A stretch of DNA of 47,034 nucleotides, from assembly GCA_902519075.1 (NCBI GenBank), contig CABYIO010000006.1:1-47034 (forward strand), in the 5' to 3' direction. The stretch is from an uncultured Bacteroidota bacterium. Its GTDB lineage: Bacteria > Bacteroidota > Bacteroidia > Flavobacteriales > Flavobacteriaceae. Both the position numbers and the translations under genes were made by a program. The notes beneath the pieces were generated by a model. That model did no database searches and was not told the DNA's origin. It saw nothing but the letters and a program-made list of their open reading frames with translations. Numbering within the stretch: position 1 is the first letter of the stretch; every line of letters starts with the position of its first letter. This document shows, piece after piece, positions 16,590 to 25,493 of this stretch.

Positions 16590-19256
16590 ATGAAGAATTT
16601 TTTACCAATTTTTTTCTTTTTAGCTACTCACTTAATTTATTCACAAAATTTATCAACCCTTGGACCTTATTTAAAAGATGATAACAGTAATAATGTTATT
16701 TTAAGAGGAATAAATTTAGGAGGATGGATGCTGCAAGAGCCATATTTATTTCAGTTTACTGGAGCTGCAGATTCTCAACATGAGTTCAAAGAAAAACTAG
16801 TAGAATTCATTGGTCAAGAAAACACAGACAATTTTTACAATGCATGGTATGAAAATTTTATAACTCAAGTTGATGTTGATTCACTTGCTAGTCACGGATA
16901 TAATAGTATACGCCTTCCAATGCATTATGATTTATTCACTTTGCCAATTCAAAATGAGCCTGTTTCAGGTGAAAATACCTGGTTAGATTTAGGATTTTCT
17001 ATGGTTGATAATTTACTCGATTGGTGTGAAGCCAATAACATGTATTTAATATTAGACTTACACGCCGCACCTGGCGGACAAGGATTTGGCTCTGATATTA
17101 ATGATTATAATCCAAATTTACCTTCATTATGGGAAAGTGAAGAAAATAAAAATAAAACTATCGCCTTATGGGGTAAATTAGCCGAAAGATACAGCGATGA
17201 ACCTTGGATTGGTGGATATGACTTATTAAATGAAACTCACTGGAATTTAGCAGAAAATGAATTAAGAAACTTTTACATTGACGTAACTAATGAAATTAGA
17301 CAATATGATCAGCAGCATATAATCTTTATTGAAGGAAATGGTTATGCTAACGATTTTTCAGGATTGACTCCTCCATGGGATGACAATATGGTTTACAGTT
17401 TTCACAAATATTGGAGTTTTAATGATTCGCTTGATTGGGTAACTTGGATCAGAAATGAATATGGTGTCCCATTGTGGATGGGTGAGGGCGGTGAAAATTC
17501 GAATCAATGGTTTACTGAAGCTATCAAAGTATTTGAGGAAAATTATATTGGGTGGGCTTTTTGGCCATGGAAAAAGTTAGAATCTATTTCCGCTCCATAT
17601 GCCATCCCTACTAATTCAAATTACCAGTCCTTGATTAACTATTTTAGAGGAGAAGCTAGTGCTCCCTCAATTGAAAACGCCGTTAATGGTTTGATGCAAT
17701 TGGCAGAAGACTCCCATATCTCAAATAACAGATTTCAGAGGGATGTTGTTGACGCAATGATTAGACAAGTTAATTCTAATGAAACATTACCTTTTAATGG
17801 TCAAAATAATATCCCAGGTATTTTATACGCATCAGATTATGATTTAGGTGCAATGGATTATGCATATTCTGATTCAGATTATGCCACGTATCACATTAAC
17901 ACGGATAATTTTCAGGCATGGAATCAAGGTTGGCAATATAGAAATGATGGGGTTGATATAGAAAATAGCAGCGATACTGATGGGAATGGTTATCAAGTAG
18001 GTTTCACTAGTGAAGACGAATGGTTGATTTTTAGCGTTGAAATTCAAGAATCAGGATTTTACAATATTGTTACAAGGTATGCCTCTGCATCTAGTGGAAT
18101 TTTTTCGATGGAATTGGATGGGATTCCCATAGTAGACAACATTATTCTTTATAATACAGGTAGTTATTCAAATTTTGTAAATAAACTAACTCAAGGAATA
18201 TATCTTCCAGAAGGAACATTTAAATTAAAAATGAAAATGGTTACTGGAGGATACAATTTATCAACTATAAATTTTGACATTTCGGAAGAAATACCTGAAT
18301 TTTCAATTGAATACGCTGAAGCACAAGAAGATCTATCAACCATTTTACTTTTATTAAATCAACCATTAGATATTGATCAGGGGATAGACAGCTCTCATTT
18401 TGGAGTTTTTGTTAATTCAGAAGAAGTATCTATTTCTGATATAGAAATTAGCGAAGAGAATCCTCAAGTAATATATATTTCACTCGATGAAGAATATAAC
18501 TTCTTGGATGATATTTCAGTAAGTTTTTATCAGGAATCAGAGATAGAATCCATTTTAAGTGAGTTTTTAATTCCATTTTCACAATTTCCAGTTTATAATA
18601 ACGTAAGTGAAAGAATAATTATTCCTGGAATAGTTGAAGCAGAAGATTTTATTTATCAAGAGGGTCTTTCAACGGAAGAAACCTCAGACATAAATGGTGG
18701 ATTAAATATTGGCTATACTGACGTGGGTGATTTTGCTGATTATTTGGTATTAGTAACTGAGACAGGTGATTATGATATTAATTTTAGAGCTGCCTCAGAA
18801 AATCAGTCTGGATCGATTTTACTTCAATTGATTGACGGATCAAATATTCAGAATTTAACCCAAATTTCGCTTCCCATCACTGGAGGTTGGCAAACATGGG
18901 AAACAGTTTCTGCTACTACAAATTTAAGTGAAGGGTCGTATAAGTTAAGATTGAAAGTTATTCAATCTGGTTTCAACTTGAATTGGATTGAATTTGATTT
19001 TACCGGAAATTCAATGGGACTTGATGATAATGAAATGAGCGGAGTAAGACTTTTTCCTAATCCTGTAAATGAAATTTTAAATATTTATTTAGAATACGAA
19101 ACATTTATAATTGAAATTTATGACATAATTGGTAAAAAAATATTTGAGGCTGAAAACTTAAATTCAATTAATGTTAAACATTTTGAAGAAGGTATCTACC
19201 TTTTAAAAATATCCTCAGGAAATTATAATCAGTCAAAATTATTTATTAAAAAATAA
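16590..19256 (+). CDS. Secreted GH5 glycoside hydrolase with CBM6-like modules, T9SS type A
   Basis: An 888-residue enzyme with a signal peptide (about 1-18). The GH5 TIM barrel (about 35-355) starts RGINLGGWMLQEPYLF. The predicted acid/base is Glu215 in LLNETHW and the predicted nucleophile Glu299 in WMGEGGENSN. CBM6-like beta modules lie at about 405-565 and 672-805, separated by an unrecognised acidic beta-rich segment, and a T9SS type A domain (LFPNPVNEILNIYL to the C-terminus) ends the protein. GH5 covers beta-1,3-, beta-1,4- and mannan-type activities; the RGINLGGW opening recalls exo-beta-1,3-glucanase-like members, but the substrate is an inference only. It is the last gene of the SusCD operon and should act at the cell surface. 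Confidence 0.88.
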   Translation: MKNFLPIFFFLATHLIYSQNLSTLGPYLKDDNSNNVILRGINLGGWMLQEPYLFQFTGAADSQHEFKEKLVEFIGQENTDNFYNAWYENFITQVDVDSLASHGYNSIRLPMHYDLFTLPIQNEPVSGENTWLDLGFSMVDNLLDWCEANNMYLILDLHAAPGGQGFGSDINDYNPNLPSLWESEENKNKTIALWGKLAERYSDEPWIGGYDLLNETHWNLAENELRNFYIDVTNEIRQYDQQHIIFIEGNGYANDFSGLTPPWDDNMVYSFHKYWSFNDSLDWVTWIRNEYGVPLWMGEGGENSNQWFTEAIKVFEENYIGWAFWPWKKLESISAPYAIPTNSNYQSLINYFRGEASAPSIENAVNGLMQLAEDSHISNNRFQRDVVDAMIRQVNSNETLPFNGQNNIPGILYASDYDLGAMDYAYSDSDYATYHINTDNFQAWNQGWQYRNDGVDIENSSDTDGNGYQVGFTSEDEWLIFSVEIQESGFYNIVTRYASASSGIFSMELDGIPIVDNIILYNTGSYSNFVNKLTQGIYLPEGTFKLKMKMVTGGYNLSTINFDISEEIPEFSIEYAEAQEDLSTILLLLNQPLDIDQGIDSSHFGVFVNSEEVSISDIEISEENPQVIYISLDEEYNFLDDISVSFYQESEIESILSEFLIPFSQFPVYNNVSERIIIPGIVEAEDFIYQEGLSTEETSDINGGLNIGYTDVGDFADYLVLVTETGDYDINFRAASENQSGSILLQLIDGSNIQNLTQISLPITGGWQTWETVSATTNLSEGSYKLRLKVIQSGFNLNWIEFDFTGNSMGLDDNEMSGVRLFPNPVNEILNIYLEYETFIIEIYDIIGKKIFEAENLNSINVKHFEEGIYLLKISSGNYNQSKLFIKK

Positions 19257-19307
19257 TTGTTTTTTAGTCTATCTACATTTTTGTAATTTTAAGGAAACAA
19301 ACTAAAT

Positions 19308-20480
19308 ATGCCTAGATATCATAAACTAGGAGATATACCCAATAAAAGACATACTGTTTTTAAAAATAAGAACGGTGGATTTTACTATGAAGAGCTTTTT
19401 GGTACAATTGGATTTGATGGAATGTCATCTTTAATGTATCATACTCAAAGGCCAACTCAGGTGAAAGAAATCCTAAAAACATATTCTGTATCTCCTAAAG
19501 CTGCAATTGAAAATAATATGAAATCAATGATGTTGATGGGTTTCAACATTAAAAAAGAATCTGACTATTTAAAAAGCAGAAAAGTAATTTTATTTAATAA
19601 TAATTGTCAAATTTCCATTGCTTCTCCCTCTAAGTCATTGGAGGATTATTTTTATAAGAATACCGATTCAGACGAGGTAATTTTTATTCATAAGGGATCT
19701 GGAAAACTCAGAACTTTTTTAGGAAACATAGATTTTACTTACGGAGATTATTTAGTGATTCCAAGAGGGATTATTTATCAAATTGAATTTAATGATGAAA
19801 ACAATAGATTATTTATTGTTGAGTCAAAATCTCCAGTTTATACTCCTAAAAGATACAGAAATTGGTTTGGTCAGCATTTGGAAAGTTCTCCTTATTGTGA
19901 GAGAGATATGCATCCGCCAACCGAATTGGAAACCTTTGATGAATCAGGGAAATTTCTTTTAAAAATTAAAAAGGATGATTCTATTCACGAATGTATTTAT
20001 GCTGCTCATCCTTTTAGTGTTATTGGTTGGGATGGTTATAATTATCCTTACAAGTTTTCAATTCATGATTTTGAACCGATAACTGGAAGAATTCATCAGC
20101 CACCACCTGTACATCAGACATTTGAGACAAGTAATTTTGTAATATGTTCTTTTGTTCCAAGATTATATGATTATCACCCTGATGCCATCCCAGCTCCGTA
20201 TAATCACAGCAATATTGATTCAGATGAGGTTATTTATTATGTTGATGGTGATTTTATGAGTAGAAATAATGTTGATGAAGGTTACATTAGTCTTCATCCA
20301 GCAGGAATTCCTCATGGTCCTCATCCAGGTTTAATGGAAAAAAGTATTGGAAAAAAAGAGACAAAAGAACTTGCTGTTATGGTTGACACCTTTCAACCTT
20401 TAAAGGTTACAGATTATGCACTCAAAATTGATGATGGAAAATATTATCATTCATGGATAGAAAAAAATAATTCAAAATAA
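19308..20480 (+). CDS. hmgA: Homogentisate 1,2-dioxygenase
   Basis: A 390-residue cupin-type dioxygenase that opens homogentisate to maleylacetoacetate in tyrosine breakdown. Visible features include HPFSVIGWDGYNYPYKFSI (about 234-252), HQPPPVHQTFE and FVPRLYDYHPDAIPAPYNH. Candidate iron ligands are His300, an acidic residue at 306/307 and His336 in GIPHGPHPG. The human spacing His-x5-Glu becomes His-x6-Glu here with Asp one residue earlier, a Bacteroidota-like form. It is somewhat shorter than the human enzyme (445). It begins 51 bases after the GH5 gene and opens a same-strand run of aromatic-catabolism genes (2, 6 and -4 base spacings). Confidence 0.92.
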   Translation: MPRYHKLGDIPNKRHTVFKNKNGGFYYEELFGTIGFDGMSSLMYHTQRPTQVKEILKTYSVSPKAAIENNMKSMMLMGFNIKKESDYLKSRKVILFNNNCQISIASPSKSLEDYFYKNTDSDEVIFIHKGSGKLRTFLGNIDFTYGDYLVIPRGIIYQIEFNDENNRLFIVESKSPVYTPKRYRNWFGQHLESSPYCERDMHPPTELETFDESGKFLLKIKKDDSIHECIYAAHPFSVIGWDGYNYPYKFSIHDFEPITGRIHQPPPVHQTFETSNFVICSFVPRLYDYHPDAIPAPYNHSNIDSDEVIYYVDGDFMSRNNVDEGYISLHPAGIPHGPHPGLMEKSIGKKETKELAVMVDTFQPLKVTDYALKIDDGKYYHSWIEKNNSK

Positions 20481-20482
20481 AT

Positions 20483-21601
20483 ATGGTAGCAGACAAAATT
20501 TTTGATGAAGCAAAAGATTTTTTACCAATTCTAGGAATCGATTACATTGAATTTTATGTTGGAAACGCTAAGCAGTCAGCTTATTTCTATAAATCTGCCC
20601 TTGGATTTGAATCAGAAGCGTACTCAGGACTTGAAACAGGAGATAATTCTAAAGTCTCTTATGTAATTAAGCAAGAAAAAATAAGATTTGTTTTAACATC
20701 ATCATATATCAAAAATTCTGAAATTAATGAACATTATTTGACACATGGAGATGGAGTTAAAGTTGTTGCTTTTTTGGTTGAAGATTCCAAAAAATCATAT
20801 GAAGAAACTATCGGAAGAGGAGCACAACCTTTTCTTGAACCCACTAAAATCGAAGACGAAAATGGCTGCATAATTAAATCTGGCATTCACACCTATGGTG
20901 AAACCGTCCATTTGTTTATTGAAAGAAAAAATTATAACGGTGTATTTCTTCCTGGTTTTAAAAAATGGGCGAATACTTATTCTCCCAAACCAATAGGACT
21001 AAAGTATGTTGATCACGTAGTGGGTAATGTAGGTTGGAATGAAATGGATAAATGGTGTACATTTTACAGGGATGTTTTAGGTTTTACTCAAATAGTTTCT
21101 TTTGATGATAATGATATTTCTACTGAGTATACAGCCTTGATGAGTAAAGTAATGAGTAATGGAAATGGCAGGGTTAAATTTCCTATTAATGAACCAGCAG
21201 ATGGACTTAATAAGTCACAAATAGAGGAGTACCTTGATTTTTATAATGGACCAGGAGTTCAACATCTAGCATTGGCAACTGACGACATAATTAAGACTGT
21301 AAGTGAAATGAAAAATAGAGGAATTGAATTCTTATACGTGCCTGAAACTTATTATGATGACTTATTAGATCGTGTAGGGCATATTGAAGAGGATATGGAA
21401 TTATTAAGAAAAAATGGTATTTTAATCGATCGTGATGATGATGGGTATCTTTTGCAAATCTTTACAAAACCATTAGTACATCGTCCAACTATATTTTTTG
21501 AAATCATACAAAGAAGAGGTGCTAATTCGTTTGGAAAGGGAAACTTTAAGGCTCTTTTCTTAGCAATTGAAAGAGAGCAAAGAAACAGAGGAACACTTTA
21601 A
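20483..21601 (+). CDS. hppD: 4-hydroxyphenylpyruvate dioxygenase
   Basis: A 372-residue non-haem iron dioxygenase that turns 4-hydroxyphenylpyruvate into homogentisate. Two vicinal-oxygen-chelate halves are visible (about 15-150 and 170-345). The iron triad is intact: His178 in YVDHVVGNV, His261 in GVQHLALAT and Glu340 in FFEIIQRRG. The C-terminal helix GNFKALFLAIEREQ closes the active site as in known HPPDs, and the length is typical. It lies 2 bases after hmgA and 6 bases before the phenylalanine hydroxylase gene, so the pathway order is not the gene order but the unit is compact. Confidence 0.95.
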   Translation: MVADKIFDEAKDFLPILGIDYIEFYVGNAKQSAYFYKSALGFESEAYSGLETGDNSKVSYVIKQEKIRFVLTSSYIKNSEINEHYLTHGDGVKVVAFLVEDSKKSYEETIGRGAQPFLEPTKIEDENGCIIKSGIHTYGETVHLFIERKNYNGVFLPGFKKWANTYSPKPIGLKYVDHVVGNVGWNEMDKWCTFYRDVLGFTQIVSFDDNDISTEYTALMSKVMSNGNGRVKFPINEPADGLNKSQIEEYLDFYNGPGVQHLALATDDIIKTVSEMKNRGIEFLYVPETYYDDLLDRVGHIEEDMELLRKNGILIDRDDDGYLLQIFTKPLVHRPTIFFEIIQRRGANSFGKGNFKALFLAIEREQRNRGTL

Positions 21602-21607
21602 GTCTTT

Positions 21608-23359
21608 ATGTCAAAAAAAAGAGATTTAGAAATAGAGTTTAATGAAGTAACTTCAAAATTACCCAAGAGTTTACATTCATTTATTGTGAAGCAGCCTTAC
21701 ACAGAATATACTTTCCAAAATCAAGCCGTATGGAGATATGTAATGAGATTAAATGTTGATTTCCTTAAAAATGTGGCACATAAATCTTACATAAACGGAC
21801 TTAAATTAACCGGAATTTCTATTGACGAAATTCCTAGAATGGAGGGTATGAATCGAATTTTAAAAGACATTGGATGGGCTGCAGTTGCAGTAGACGGTTT
21901 TATACCTCCTAATGCATTCATGGCTTTTCAAGCTAACAATGTGTTGGTTATTTCTTCAGAGATTAGAACAATAGATCATATTGGTTATACACCAGCACCA
22001 GATATTATTCATGAAGCTGCTGGACATGCTCCAATTATTGCAAATGCTGAATATTCTGAATATTTAAGAAGATTTGGAGAACTAGGAAGTAAAGCAATAT
22101 CCTCAGGGGAGGATGATAAAATATTTGATGCAATAAGAGAATTATCGATATTAAAGGAAAATCCAAATTCAACTCTTCAGGATATAAATAATGCTACAAA
22201 TAAGGTTGAAGAAATGCAAAAGAATGTTGGTGAATTGTCTGAAATGGCTAAAATTCGAAACTTACATTGGTGGAGTGTAGAATATGGTCTAATAGGAGAC
22301 ATTAATGATCCAAAAATATATGGAGCAGGTTTACTGTCATCAATCGAAGAAAGTAAAGATTGCCTATCAAAGTCTATTAAAAAAATACCATACTCTATTC
22401 AAGCAGCAGACACTAATTTTGATATAACTTCAGCTCAACCACACCTTTTCGTTACACCTACTTTTTCACATTTAAGTTATGTTTTAGAAAAATTTGCAAA
22501 TCAAATGTGTGTAAGAGTTGGTGGTTTGAATTCTGTTGAAAAAGTCATAGAATCCAAAAAAATTGGTACAATTGAATTGTCAACCGGCATTCAGATTTCT
22601 TCAGTTTTCACAAGAGTAATATCTAATGATGATAAACCAATTTATATTCAATCATCATCCCCAACAGCTCTTTCAAATAATAATAAAGAATTAATTGGTC
22701 ATGGAACTAATCACCACAAAGATGGATTTGGTTCGCCTCTAGGAAAATTAGAAGGAATAAATTTAGCAATTGAAGATATGTCTCCAAAAGATTTGGAAGC
22801 ATATGGAATTATTGAAGGAGAATATGTTGAGCTAAAATTTGATGGTGGTGTTTTAGTTAGAGGCATAATAATCACAGGAAAAAGAGATATAAAAGGTAAA
22901 ATACAGTTAATAAGTTTCAAAGACTGTAGTGTTAAATATAAAGATGAAATTTTATTTAAACCAGCATGGGGTGTTTACGATATGGCTGTTGGAAAACAGG
23001 TTGTATCAGTTTTTGCAGGACCAGCAGATGATAATTCATTCCTAAAAAATTATAAACTACCAAAATCATCATCAGAGCAAATCGTTTATGATAAAAAAAC
23101 CCTACAATTACATAAATTGTATGGAGAGGTTAAAAATATTAGGCGATCTGGACATATTGAATTACAAAAAGTTGCCAGTATTTACAACGAAATTATTAGA
23201 GATTATAATCAAGAGTGGCTAATATTACTTGAAATTTATGAGATTTTATTTGAAACAAAATCTGATATTCGGGATGAGGTTAAAAAATCCTTAACAGAAC
23301 TAAGAAAAAATGATAAATTCACTGATTTAATTGATAACGGATTAAAACTTATAGAATGA
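21608..23359 (+). CDS. phhA: Phenylalanine 4-monooxygenase, long Bacteroidota-type form
   Basis: A 583-residue aromatic amino acid hydroxylase that converts phenylalanine to tyrosine with a tetrahydropterin cofactor. The iron site is complete: His135 and His140 in PDIIHEAAGHAP and Glu225 in WWSVEYGL, followed by YGAGLLSSIEE. His140 and the Glu are 85 residues apart against about 40 in animal enzymes, owing to a helical, charged insert at about 150-215. A further region of roughly 250 residues (from about 330) extends beyond the catalytic domain and has no family I recognise. Short proteobacterial enzymes are under 300 residues. The stop overlaps the next start (ATGA). Confidence 0.9.
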   Translation: MSKKRDLEIEFNEVTSKLPKSLHSFIVKQPYTEYTFQNQAVWRYVMRLNVDFLKNVAHKSYINGLKLTGISIDEIPRMEGMNRILKDIGWAAVAVDGFIPPNAFMAFQANNVLVISSEIRTIDHIGYTPAPDIIHEAAGHAPIIANAEYSEYLRRFGELGSKAISSGEDDKIFDAIRELSILKENPNSTLQDINNATNKVEEMQKNVGELSEMAKIRNLHWWSVEYGLIGDINDPKIYGAGLLSSIEESKDCLSKSIKKIPYSIQAADTNFDITSAQPHLFVTPTFSHLSYVLEKFANQMCVRVGGLNSVEKVIESKKIGTIELSTGIQISSVFTRVISNDDKPIYIQSSSPTALSNNNKELIGHGTNHHKDGFGSPLGKLEGINLAIEDMSPKDLEAYGIIEGEYVELKFDGGVLVRGIIITGKRDIKGKIQLISFKDCSVKYKDEILFKPAWGVYDMAVGKQVVSVFAGPADDNSFLKNYKLPKSSSEQIVYDKKTLQLHKLYGEVKNIRRSGHIELQKVASIYNEIIRDYNQEWLILLEIYEILFETKSDIRDEVKKSLTELRKNDKFTDLIDNGLKLIE

Positions 23360-24594
23360 ATAGTTGGATAGACATACCAAAAAATTCGGATTTTTCAATA
23401 TATAACTTACCATTTGGGATTTTCTCTACAAATAAGAATTCAAAAAGAGTTGGTGTTGCTATTGGAAATAATATAATTGATCTATTAGCATCTAATAAAT
23501 TAGATATTTTTAAAGATTTAAATATTAACAACAATGTGTTTGAAAATAATTTTTTAAATGATTTTATAAATCTTGGAAAAAATAAAACAAATAAGGTCAG
23601 AGAAATTATTCAACAGCAGCTTACAGATGAAAGTTCTAAAATTAAAATGAGTACTGATGTAATAATTCCAATGAATGAAGCTGAAATGCATTTACCCGTT
23701 AAAGTAGGTGACTACACTGATTTTTATTCTAGTATTGAGCATGCTACTAATATTGGGTCAATGTTTAGAGATCCCTCAAATCCATTACTTCCTAACTGGA
23801 GGCATTTACCAGTAGGCTATCACGGTAGAGCATCATCGATAATTGTAAGTGGCATTGACATTTTTAGACCTCAAGGTCAGGTAATGCCTATAGACTCTGA
23901 TAAGCCTGTTTTTACGTCTTCAAAAAGAATAGACTTTGAACTTGAGATGGGGTATATTATAGGTAAGAACTCATCTTTAGGATCATCCATAACAACTGAT
24001 GATGCTGATAATTATATTTTTGGAAAAGTTTTATTTAATGATTGGTCGGCTAGAGATATTCAAAAATGGGAGTACGTTCCACTTGGCCCATTTTTAGGTA
24101 AAAGCTTTGCTTCTTCAATTTCTCCTTGGGTTGTTACTATTGAGGCACTTGATAATTTTAGAGTTGCAGGTCCAATTCAAAATCCAGAAGTACTTGACTA
24201 TTTAAAATTCAATGGCTTAAAGAACTATGACATCAATCTATCAGTTTCTATTTTACCAGAAAAAACAAATATTGTCACAATTGTTTGTAAATCAAATTTC
24301 AAGTATATGTATTGGAATATGAGCCAACAAATTGCCCATCATACTATTAACGGTTGTAATTTAAATGTTGGAGATATAATGGCCTCTGGAACAATCAGCG
24401 GAAAATCTAAGGATTCGTATGGTTCAATGCTTGAGTTGTCTTGGGGAGGTAAAAAAAATATAGAATTAAATGATGGTTCATCAAGAACATTCATTGAAGA
24501 TTATGATTCTGTGATCATGCGAGGATATTGTGAAAAAGATAATATTAGAGTTGGTTTTGGAGAAGTTAAATCAAAATTATTACCTTCAATTTGA
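23356..24594 (+). CDS. fahA: Fumarylacetoacetase
   Basis: A 412-residue FAH-type hydrolase that splits fumarylacetoacetate to fumarate and acetoacetate, the last step of tyrosine breakdown. Family motifs are all visible: DYTDFYSSIEHATNIGSMFR (metal Asp and catalytic His), WRHLPVGYHGRASS, FELEMGYIIG with its Glu pair, FNDWSARDIQKWEYVPLGPF with a metal Asp, and a C-terminal LELSWGG. It starts inside the stop codon of the hydroxylase gene (ATGA, 4-base overlap), so translation is probably coupled. The length is normal for the family. Confidence 0.95.
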   Translation: MNSWIDIPKNSDFSIYNLPFGIFSTNKNSKRVGVAIGNNIIDLLASNKLDIFKDLNINNNVFENNFLNDFINLGKNKTNKVREIIQQQLTDESSKIKMSTDVIIPMNEAEMHLPVKVGDYTDFYSSIEHATNIGSMFRDPSNPLLPNWRHLPVGYHGRASSIIVSGIDIFRPQGQVMPIDSDKPVFTSSKRIDFELEMGYIIGKNSSLGSSITTDDADNYIFGKVLFNDWSARDIQKWEYVPLGPFLGKSFASSISPWVVTIEALDNFRVAGPIQNPEVLDYLKFNGLKNYDINLSVSILPEKTNIVTIVCKSNFKYMYWNMSQQIAHHTINGCNLNVGDIMASGTISGKSKDSYGSMLELSWGGKKNIELNDGSSRTFIEDYDSVIMRGYCEKDNIRVGFGEVKSKLLPSI

Positions 24595-24595
24595 T

Positions 24596-25489
24596 ATGAA
24601 AAATTTTAAAACCATAGATCCTCATGACCTGTCAACTCAGCAGGTACATAAAATTCTTTTGAGTTCTATAACTCCACGACCTATAGCTCTTGCTAGTACG
24701 ATTGACTCTGATGGAAATGTAAATTTAAGTCCATTTAGTTATTTTAATGTATTTAGTGCAGCTCCTCCAGTTTTGGTCTTTTCTCCTGCTAATAGGGTTA
24801 CTAATAATTCCAAAAAAGATACACTGGCAAATGTTCAAGAAAATAAGGAGGTTGTAATTAATCTTATTGATAAAAATATTGTTGAACCAACCTCCCTATC
24901 AAGTGTATATTTTGAAAGAGGAGTAGATGAGTTTATAAAATCTGGTTTAACAAAAATTTCATCTACAAAAGTATCACCGCCAAGGGTCTCTGAGTCACCA
25001 ATTTCTTTTGAATGCAAGGTAAATGATGTAATAAGCCTTGGGCCTGATGGTGGAGCTGGAAATTTGATTATATGTGAGATTCTTATGATTCACATAAATA
25101 AAGAATTTTTAGACTCTAAAGGAGATATCGATCCACTGAAGCTAAATTTAGTAGCAAGGATGGGAGGTAATTATTATTTAGATATAAAGCCTGAGAATTT
25201 ATTTGAAATCAAAAAACCAGTTGGCGTAAATGCTATTGGAGTTGACAATCTACCAAATCATATCAATTATTCTGATATTTTATCTAAAAACGAAATTGCA
25301 AGATTAGGTAATATCGAAATGATTCCCAGTGCAAAAGAAATCCATAAATTTATTGAGTCTAATGGATTGGAAAAAATCATTAGTTTAGCAGACGAAAAAG
25401 AAAAAATTATTTTAATACACAAAAGGGTCAGAGAATTCCTTAAAAAAAATGATTTACAATCTGCAATATTAATGTTGTTTTCAATTTAA
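24596..25489 (+). CDS. Flavin reductase-like FMN-binding protein
   Basis: A 298-residue protein from the ATG at 24596. An upstream in-frame start at 24530 would overlap fahA by 65 bases and is rejected because the family homology begins at FKTIDPHDLSTQQVHKIL. The flavin reductase-like split-barrel domain covers about residues 1-200 (SSITPRPIALASTIDSDGN, NLSPFSYFNVFSAAPPVLVF, CKVNDVISLG). A further C-terminal stretch of about 100 residues is helical and unassigned. The gene is 1 base beyond fahA and 4 bases before a glycosidase gene. Such proteins reduce or bind FMN; its link to aromatic catabolism is by position only. Confidence 0.85.
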   Translation: MKNFKTIDPHDLSTQQVHKILLSSITPRPIALASTIDSDGNVNLSPFSYFNVFSAAPPVLVFSPANRVTNNSKKDTLANVQENKEVVINLIDKNIVEPTSLSSVYFERGVDEFIKSGLTKISSTKVSPPRVSESPISFECKVNDVISLGPDGGAGNLIICEILMIHINKEFLDSKGDIDPLKLNLVARMGGNYYLDIKPENLFEIKKPVGVNAIGVDNLPNHINYSDILSKNEIARLGNIEMIPSAKEIHKFIESNGLEKIISLADEKEKIILIHKRVREFLKKNDLQSAILMLFSI

Positions 25490-25493
25490 ATCT

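Noticed and set aside
19257-19283. Promoter-like TTG and CATTTTTG before hmgA
   Set aside because: Spacing is 16 and the -7 element has a mismatch, so it is below the standard of the secDF promoter. Read-through from the GH5 gene is equally possible.
24530-24595. Upstream start of the flavin reductase overlapping fahA
   Set aside because: Family similarity begins after the ATG at 24596, which is 1 base past the fahA stop.
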